Part shown: positions 45,401-54,400 of the stretch, in pieces
How the letters are laid out: every line of letters starts with the position of its first letter
Numbering within the stretch: position 1 is the first letter of the stretch
Origin: Bradyrhizobium liaoningense
Lineage (GTDB): Bacteria; Pseudomonadota; Alphaproteobacteria; Rhizobiales; Xanthobacteraceae
Direction: 5' to 3'
Assembly (NCBI RefSeq): GCF_018130785.1
Contig: NZ_JAFCJT010000001.1
Location: 682,001-746,000, forward strand
DNA length: 64,000 nucleotides
The notes under the pieces: generated by a model
What the model saw: the letters and a program-made list of their open reading frames with translations, nothing else
What the model was told of the DNA's origin: nothing
Database searches by the model: none
Program-made: the position numbers and the translations under genes

Positions 45401-48400
45401 TGCCCACCGGCAGGAAGATCGATGAATAGAGCGAGGTGCCGTCGTAATACGTCATCAGCATGCGCGCGGTGAAGATCGTGCTGGCGTCGGCGTTGCCGAC
45501 GGGTTGATACACGCCGTGGCTGCCGTCGGTGCAGCAGTAATAGAAATAGGGGTGATCGGTTCCCGAAGCGATATGCGGAGCGGTATAGTAGTCGCCGTAG
45601 GCGCCGAGATAGGTCGCCGCCGTCATCACCGCGGTCAGCGTGTCTTCCGGCCTGTTTTCAGTGGTGGCCCATTGCGAGGTGACCGCGCTGCCGCTGTCGT
45701 AGAAGCTCCCGATACCGCCGAGGAAGGTGAAGGTGCCTTTGGGCACCACGATCTGGACGGTCGCGGCACTGAGCGACTGCGATGCGACGACGCTGCCGAG
45801 ATTGTTGATGATCTTGAGCAGGCCGTTGGCGTTGTTGACGGCGCCATTGAAATAGATGTCGGGCGTGCGGGTCAGCACGTTGCCGTTCTGGTCAATGCCC
45901 TGGCCGCTGTCGGGATCCAGGCGGTTGTAGGTGGCGGAGACGTCGATGACCGGCGTCGCGCTCGGCATCGCGGTGAAGGTCACATTGGAATGCGAATCCG
46001 GGTCGACGTGGTCGATCTGGCGGTAGGTGATGTTTCCTCCGGTCACGTCGGTGACCGTGAGATTGCCCAGGCTCATGAAGTCGAGGCCCTTGTTCTCGAT
46101 CTTGATCAGCGGCGAGCTGCGCGCGATGACCGCGGGCGCGGCCGGGTTCGTACCGCTGTTGCCGGTGAGCTTCTGCGCCAGGATCGAGACGTTGCCGGCG
46201 GACACCAGGATGTCGCCGAACGCGAAGGCGTTGCCGGGCGCGTCGGAGGTGAACGGCGCCTGCTTGATCAACGTATCGATCTGGCGCTGGATGTCGCCGG
46301 TCGCATCGGTGCCGGACGGCGACATCGTGGCGGGCGCCGTCGGCGTCGCCGCCGCAAGCTGGGAGCGGACCTGCGCCTCGGTCAGGCCGGTCAGCGTCGC
46401 CAGCTGGTTGACCACCAGCTGATAGGGATTGAAGTTGCCGACGACGGCATACTGGACCGTCTGGTGGTTCCAGCTCATCACCGGGCTGAAATGATTGACG
46501 TCGGAGACGTATTCGAGGACCGACGACGAGCCGTTCGTCAGCGAAGAGTACGGACTGGTAGTGCTCAACGTCGGCGCGGTCGCACCGAGTTCGATCGTGA
46601 TGGTCAAGTCGTTATTGACGCCTGCCACCACCAGGCCATTGAGCGCGACATCGCCGGTTCCGCTGGTGTGGCTGTGATTGTCGCTGTTCTTGGCGCTGAA
46701 GATGTCCAGATACGGATTGTAGTTGCTGCCGTTGCCGGCCGCCGTGACCTGCCCCTGCGTTGCGCCGAGGTAAATGTCCCGCGCGCCGAGCACGCTCGAG
46801 GTTGGGGCCAGCGTCAGGCTCGTGGTGTCGTCGGCATTGGCCGTGCCGCGGTAGAGCGTGGAGATCGGAATGGCGGTGTTGTTGTAGACGACCGTCGTCG
46901 CCGTCGCCTGCACGCTGCTGAAGACGGTGCCGTCGCCGGCGAGGCCCGCATAGATGGTGATGTCGCGCCAAGCTGCGATCTTCGCGTTGTCGCCGACATT
47001 GACGGACTGGTTGGCGTGGACCCAGCTGTTGGTGCTGGCGCCGACGCCCGCGATCGCGCCGTAGAGGCTGGCATTGGCGTTGTTCGCCGCCGCCATCTTC
47101 GCCGCCGTGCCGATATAGATCTTGCCCACGCTGAACAGCTCGCGGGCATTGATGTTGACCGCGAGCGTGGCGTTCGCCGTCATGTTGGATTCGGCGCCGC
47201 CGCCGGCGAAGAAGCTGGCCGTGGCAAGGCTCGCCGTGTCGTTGGTGTTCAGCGTGTTGTAGGCCTCGATATTGATGAACGCCGCCGACGTCTGCGGATC
47301 GCCGTTGAGGCTCAGCACCGTGCCGGCGCCGATATTGGTGTTGACGTGCTGGGTGACGGTCGAGGTGCTGAGTGCCGCAGCGCCCGAGAACGAACCGCCG
47401 GAGCCCGAACGTGCGCCGCCACCGCCCTGGTTGACGATGTCGTTGGCGATGACGACCATGTTGCCGCCCGCCGAATTGATGATCAGGTGCGTTCCGATCT
47501 CGGCAGTGGTGGTGGAGTCGACGTCGTTCTGCGCCTTGCCGGCCGAGACGCCGGCCGTGGACGCCTGATAGGCGTCGCCGCTCGCGGCATAGTTCGTGGT
47601 GTGGATGGCATTGATGCGGAGGCCGCCGAAATAGAGCGTGTCATCCGCCGTGCCGCCGTCGAACCGCGCGTTGGTCACGGCGGTCGAGCTGGTCGTGGCG
47701 ACCGCTGCGGCGCCGGCATAGGTGCCGCCCGCGCCGACCGTCGCGTTGGAGACGTTGGTATCCGCGCCGGTGGCCGTGATCCGGAGGATGCCGGTGTAAT
47801 TCTCGTGATTGAGATTATCCATGTCCGCCGGCGCACCCAGATAGGCATAGGTGTGGGCGCTCGACGACGTCTGCGCCACGGTGGCGCCGAGCGCCAGGAA
47901 CCCGGTCGAAAGGCCCGTCCCCTCGGCATATTGGGCGCTGTCGTTCTCGGCCGCGATGGTCACGTTGGCGTTGGGCAGCACGATGCCCGTCCCGCCATAG
48001 GCATTCACCGTCGCGTTCTCGGACGCCACGGCCAGGCTGCCCTGCGCACCGATCAGCGAGCCGCCGCCGCCGGCGAGCGCCTTGGCCCAGGTCGTCGTGC
48101 CGCTGGTCGGAACCAGCGCCATGGCGGTCACCGCGAGCGCACCGCCCGAGAAGCTGACATTGTCGCCGACATCGGCCGTCACCGTGGCGCCGACCGTGGA
48201 CTTGGCAATGGCGACACCGACGGCGGCGCCGCCGACCGAAACGCCGATCGCCTCGCTCGAAAGGTTGGGCGTGATCGACGCCGACACCAGCGTGCCGACG
48301 CCGGTCGCGGACGTCGTGATCGAGGCACTGCTGCCGATCTCCGCCAGCACGGACGAGTTCTCGTGGGCCTCGGCATCCGCACCGACGCCGGCGACGATGC

Positions 48401-51400
48401 CGCCGCCGAGTGCGGTGGCCGTCGTCGTCAGCGTGCCGGCGCCGCTTGCGCCAACTGCCAGAGTCGCGACGTTGACGGTGGAGCCGTTCAGAACCCGTGC
48501 TGCGACCGAACTCGTTCGGCTTGCCGTTGCGACCGACGCGCCGACGGCCACGGCACCGCCGGTAACGCCGCCGGTGAAGACCACCTGGGTCGTCGAATCC
48601 TGCGCCATGACGGCGGCGCCATTGCCGGTGCCGCTCGCGCCGGTGATCTGGCCGCCGAGCAGCGCCACCACGGAGTTGCTGACATTGCCGACCGCCACCG
48701 CCGCCTGCGCGCCGAAGTAAAGCGCCGCACCGCCGGCGATCGCCTCGGTGTCGATGGTCTTGCCGGCATAGGGTCCGGTGGCCGCGTCCTTGACGACCGC
48801 CGCAACGGTGACGACAGGTGCCGTGACGGCCAAGCGCGTATCCGCGGCGACCAGCACGCCGGAGCCGTCGCGTCCGTAGTCACTCAGATTGGCGAGGACG
48901 GTGCTGTTGACGCTGGTGTAGCCGATGCCGGCCCCGATGCCGACGTTCTTGGCGAAGCCGGCGCCGAGAAGATACATCTTGGCCGCATTGGCGCTGGTGG
49001 CAGAGACATTGACCTGCGTGCCGATGACGTTGCCGCCCGCGATCTGCGCGACGACGGCGTCGTTACCGCCGGAGAGCACGTTGCTGACGTCGTAGGTCGA
49101 GCTGACGTTGGCACTGTTCGGATTGCCGGCGGTGCCGCTCGCGACCGCGCCGCTGCCATGCGAATTGTTGGTGCCGCTGTTCACGGACGCGATGGTGCCG
49201 TTGTTGCCCTGATTGAGCTGGCCGGTCTGCTGGCCCTGGGTGTCGGCATCGGCGGTGTTGGTGCCGATGATGATGACGCCGACGGTTGCACCGATGCCGA
49301 CGCTGCCGCCGATGCCGGCGGTGACCGCGTAGGACAGCACCTCCTTGGTGCTGAGCGCGTTGACGTTGATCGCGCCGGACGAGTTCAGATTGCTGTTCCA
49401 GCTCTCCGCAACGGTCCGGCTCTTGAACACGATGACGTTGGCGGCCGCGCCGACGCCGACGCCTGCACCGCTTGCCCCGACCGCGAGCGCGCCCGCGATC
49501 TCCTTGATCGCCACGTCCTCGTTGGCGTTGATGGTGACCGCACCGGCCGCACCGCCCGTCACCGATTGCAGCGTGGTGTCGTAGACGCCGGCGATGGTGG
49601 TGTTGTTGGCAATCTCGATGTTCGCCATGCCGGCGATCGCCGCCGTGCCGGTCGAGAGCGCACCGCCGATCGCATAGGCCTCGAAGCGGTTCTTGGTCTT
49701 GGCCTCGACGTCGAGCGCGCCGCTCAGATTGAGCGCGGTCGTGTGCGCCGCGCCGTTGCCCTGATAGTGGAATTCGTCGCCGACATAGGCCTCGGTCCGG
49801 TTCGAGGAGACCTGGACCAGGAACGCCGCGCCGATCGCGGCCTGGCTGCCATAGGCGCCCGAGCCGTTCGCGGAGAAGATGCCCGTGTTGTTGTTGGCGT
49901 TCACCGTCAGTGACGCAGCCGTCAGCGCGCCGCCGTCGACATAGGCTTCCGTCGTCGCCTGGAACACGTTCAGTCCGACCGAGCCGGTGTTGAAGCCGAT
50001 CGCGATCGAGGACGCATCCTGCTCGGCATTGGCCTTCACCGTGACGGCGCCGACCGTCGCGCTCGACGACTGCACGCCGCCGACCGTGGCATTGGTGATG
50101 TAGGCGAACGTGCCGCGCTGCATCGTGGTGCTGATGATGGTGGCGCCGCCGCCGCCATTGCCGGTCGGGGCCACGATGCCGGCACCGAATGCGCCGGAAT
50201 AGGAGAAGCTCGACGCCGCGACCTCGATCTGCGGCGCCAGCGTCGAAGAGGTCAGCCGCGTGTCGATGGAAGCGCTGTCGATATAGGCCCGGGTCTGCCC
50301 GCTCATTACATTGGTGATCGGGTTGATCATGATGGAGATGCCGCTGCTCGCGGCGACCGAGGCGACGTTGGTCACGACCGCCTGGTGCGAGCTCGCGACC
50401 ACGGCAAGGCCACGCACCGTGTCCTGGGTCTCGGTGAGGTCGGGCGTGGTGTCGGTCGGCGCATGCGCGGTGCCGAGATCGAAGGCATGCGCGAGCGTGC
50501 CGCTGTTGACCGACAGCGTATCGGTGCTGCTGGTCCCGAGCGCATCGACCTTGGTGTTCGCTCCGCTGATATAGGCCGCGGTGGTTCCCGTGATCTGGTT
50601 GGTGACCAGCGAGCCCGCGCCGCCGGCCGCCCCCTTGCTGATCGACACGGCGCCGGCGAACACGGCCGCCTTGTCGTTGTTGCCGGCAGTCACGCCGACA
50701 TTGTTGGTGGCGGTGACGTCGGCGCCGTTGATGCCGTTGGTGCCGGCGGCGGTGATGCTCGCCGTGACGTTGGTCCCCATCAGATTGGTGGCGACCGAAC
50801 CGGCCAGCCCGACCTGCGAGGACATCGCGATACCGACGGCAACCGTCGAGATGCTGGCGTTCGAGTTCGCACCGACCGCGACATTGCCAGATGCGGTCAG
50901 CTTGGAGCCGGTGACGCCGGCGCTGACATTGTTGGCGATGCTGCTGTAGACGAGCGCCAGGCCCGCGGCGCTGCCCTGCGTCGAGGCACCCGCGATGGCG
51001 GCGGTTCCGGTGATGCTGGAATTGTCGGTCGCGTTGACGGAAATGTTCTTCGCCGTGACGGATGATTGCGTCGCGCTGGACAAATTGTTGCCGATCGCCG
51101 CCGAAACCGTGTTGGCGATCGAGCTGATCGTGGTGCCGCCGACGCCCGCAAACTGTCCGGTCGCAAGACCGAAGCCGATCGTGACCGCCTGGATCTTGGA
51201 GGAATCGACCGCGCTCACGCTGACATTGCCGTTGCTGCCGGCCGTCATCAGGACGTTGGCGATATAGGCCGAGTGCGTCGTCGCGATCGTGTTGTAGACG
51301 ATCGAAGCACCGACATTGTTCTTGCCGGCCTGGATCAGGCCCGCAACGGAGACGATGCTGGCGCCCGGACCGTTGCCCGTGCCATCGTTGAGCGCAGCCG

Positions 51401-54400
51401 CGCTGAAGTCGATGCAGTTCTGCCCGCCGGTGCCGCCGGCGACCGTGCAGGTGTCGGTGGCGAGATGATTGTTGTTCGACTTCTTGACGAGATTGCCGAG
51501 CGCCGTGTCGAGCGCCGACACCGCGCCGCTGTCCGCCAGCACCGTCACGCGGCCGACGTTGATGTTCACCGTCGCACCGCTGTTGATATAGGCCGTCGTG
51601 GTCGGCGTGATCTCGCTGACGACGATCGCGCCGGCAAGTCCGTTGGCACTGGCCCCGCCCCCGCCTGAGGCCGCACCGGCCGCAATCACGCTGGCGCTGT
51701 CAGCCATCACCAGCAGGCTGTCGTAGTTCGAGATCGCTGTGCTGCGGATATGCGCGTCGGTCGCGTTTCCGCCGGTGGGATCGGCGATCGACGCATAGGT
51801 TAACCCGATGCCGACGCCGGCCTGGCCACCCGATATATAGAGCGAGCCGCCACCGATCGCGATGTTCGTGGTCTGGTAGGCGTCGACCTCGAGCGCGCGG
51901 TTGACGCCGCTCGCCTGCCCCGTGATCGTCGAGCTCTCGATATAGGCGTTGGCGCTGTCGGTGATGATGCCGACCGAGGCCGACAGCGACGCCGCATTGG
52001 ATTTCGATCCCGCCACGCCGATGGCAACGACGGTCTCCGAGCCGCCATTGAGCGCCTGCACCGTCACCGAACTCTGGTTGTTCATGGTGGTACCGTAGAT
52101 ATAGGCGAGCGTCGCATTGTCAGACATCGCCGCCGCGATCGCGCCGCCGATCGCCGCCCCCGTGGCGGACCCTCCGGCCAGATTGAGCGCCGCCGAGCCC
52201 GAACCATTGTTGAGCATGGTGTCGTTGAGCGCCTGAACGATCGTGTTGGTCAGCACGGCGCCGGTCGTGGTGTACTTGTTGACCGTCGTGTTCCTGATAT
52301 AGGCGCTGGTGCCGAGCGAGACGTCGCTCACCGACGAGCTTCCGGCGAGATCGAGGCTGAAGCCGCTCGTGCTCGATCCCGAGGTCGAACCAATCTTGCC
52401 CGCCGCCGTCGTCACGCCGGCGGTGCCTCCGGTCGAGGCGGCGCCGGCAGCGCCTGCCTTGTCGGAGAAACTCGACGACGCCGGATCGGAGACGGCTGCC
52501 GCGACGGCGGCCGCGGTGATGCGCCCCGAAGTGGTCGCGCTGAGCGTGAGGTTGTCGACATTGACCGCCCCGCTTCCGCCGCTGGTGCCGGCGAACGGAT
52601 CGTTGGCGCTGAACACGCCGGGCCGGATGTCGGAATGGTTGTCGCCGATATAGGCGGAGGTGTCGGTATTTGCGCCGAGATAGGCGACCGACAAGCCGAC
52701 CGCCGAACCGCCGCTCCCGTTATAGCTCATCGCGCCGGACAGCGTCACGACCGACAGGTCCTGCTGCGCCAGGATGCCGACGGTCGGGGCATAGACGGTG
52801 GCCTGGCTCGAGATCGACGCGTGCGTCGTGTTGTTCAGGAAACCGAGCGAAGTGATGCCGTTCAGCGCCAGCGTGCCGGCAGCCTTGCCGGACGACGGTG
52901 CGACAGCGACGAACTGGTCGGAAGTGATCGCGTTGACGGCGATGTCGTCCGCCGCACGCAGCGTCGCACGGTCCGAAACGCCGGCGATGGTATTGGTGTT
53001 GAACTGGACGAGATTGAGCGCGCCGCCGACGGAGGAGCCGCCCGAGGTGTTGCCGAACAGGAAGCCGAGCGTGCCGACATTGCCGGCGGCGTCGATCGAC
53101 GCCGTGGTCGTGGTGGCCGCGATCTGGAGGCTGGCGTTGTAGGTATGGACGTCGCCATTGTCCATCCCGACCGACCAGCCGGTGCCACTGCCGCAGGCCG
53201 CGGTCGCGCAGGTCGCCGTCAGGCTCGCGCTGCCGGCCACCCACGCCGTCGTGTTGTTGTTCACGACGAAATGGTTCAGCGAACCGGCGATGCCGATCGT
53301 GTCGCCGGCGTCCGCGGTGGCATTGGCGTAGCTGGTCAGGATGTTGCCGCCGACGCCGAGATTGCCGTTGAGGTGGCTCAGCACCGCGCCCAAACCATCC
53401 CACTTCAGCCAGGTGATGGTGATCGGCAATTCGGTGGTGGCATCAACGGCGATATTCGCCGCGTTGACCAGGGTTCCGCCGCCGATATAGGCGTTCGAAT
53501 TGTGGGTGAAATTGCCCCAGGCGACGGCCGCGCTGATCGCGGTGCTCTCGCCGGACACCGGGTCCTTCGTGATCGCGCTGGACGTCGCATTGCTGCGAAC
53601 GCCGCGATCGATGACGTTGCTGGCGACGGCGACGTTGCCGCTGGCATAGATGCTCGGCGCGCCGCCGCTCGGATTCTGCGCGATCGCAGCGGTTGCGCTC
53701 TGGGTGCTGTTGGCCAGCGAGAGCGCGCCTGCGACTTTGAAATCGAAGCTCAACGGCATCAGCGAGCCCATATGGTCCCTGATGATCGACGTCGGCGCGG
53801 TGACGGCACGCAGTCCTCTTTCGATTGCCGCGATCAGTGCCGGGAGGCCGGCGATGGACGAAGCCATCGTGGAATTGAGCGTGGTATCGGACGTCGCTTC
53901 GACCAGAACGGAGCCGTTCATCCGGTTGGCGGTATCGGTTCCGAGCGATGCGCCGAGCGTTGCGGTCGCGGATGTCGTGATGTCGCTGATGGCGAACGCG
54001 CCGCCGACAGCACCGCTCGCCCCCGTTCCGGGCGCCGCAACCGACGTTGCGCTGGTCGAGAACGAGTTGTTGTTGATCGCGCGCACCTTCAGGGTGCTGC
54101 CGCTCGTGTTCACCGTACCGGCAGCAATATGCGCGCCGGTCGCGACGTTGGCGGTCGTCGTCACCGATCCCGTGGAATAGGCCACCGTCGGGACAATCTG
54201 CGCGCTCGTCGACGCCGCGAGGGCCGAGATGGCGATGGTCGCATCGTTGAGCGCCTTGATCTCGAGGTTGCCGCCGGCGTTGACCGTCGCGCCCGAGGCC
54301 ACGTTGGTCGTGGCAGTGCCGTCGATCTTGCCGACGACCACACCGGCCGCGACCGGCGTGAGGCTGCCGAGCAAGGTGGAGGCGACCGCCGGATCCGACG

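Noticed and set aside
45504..49913. Long plus-strand open frame (1,469 codons) antisense to the adhesin
   Set aside because: It is rich in Arg/Asp/Gly with no recognisable domain and mirrors the codon pattern of the minus-strand adhesin, as expected for a high-GC shadow frame.
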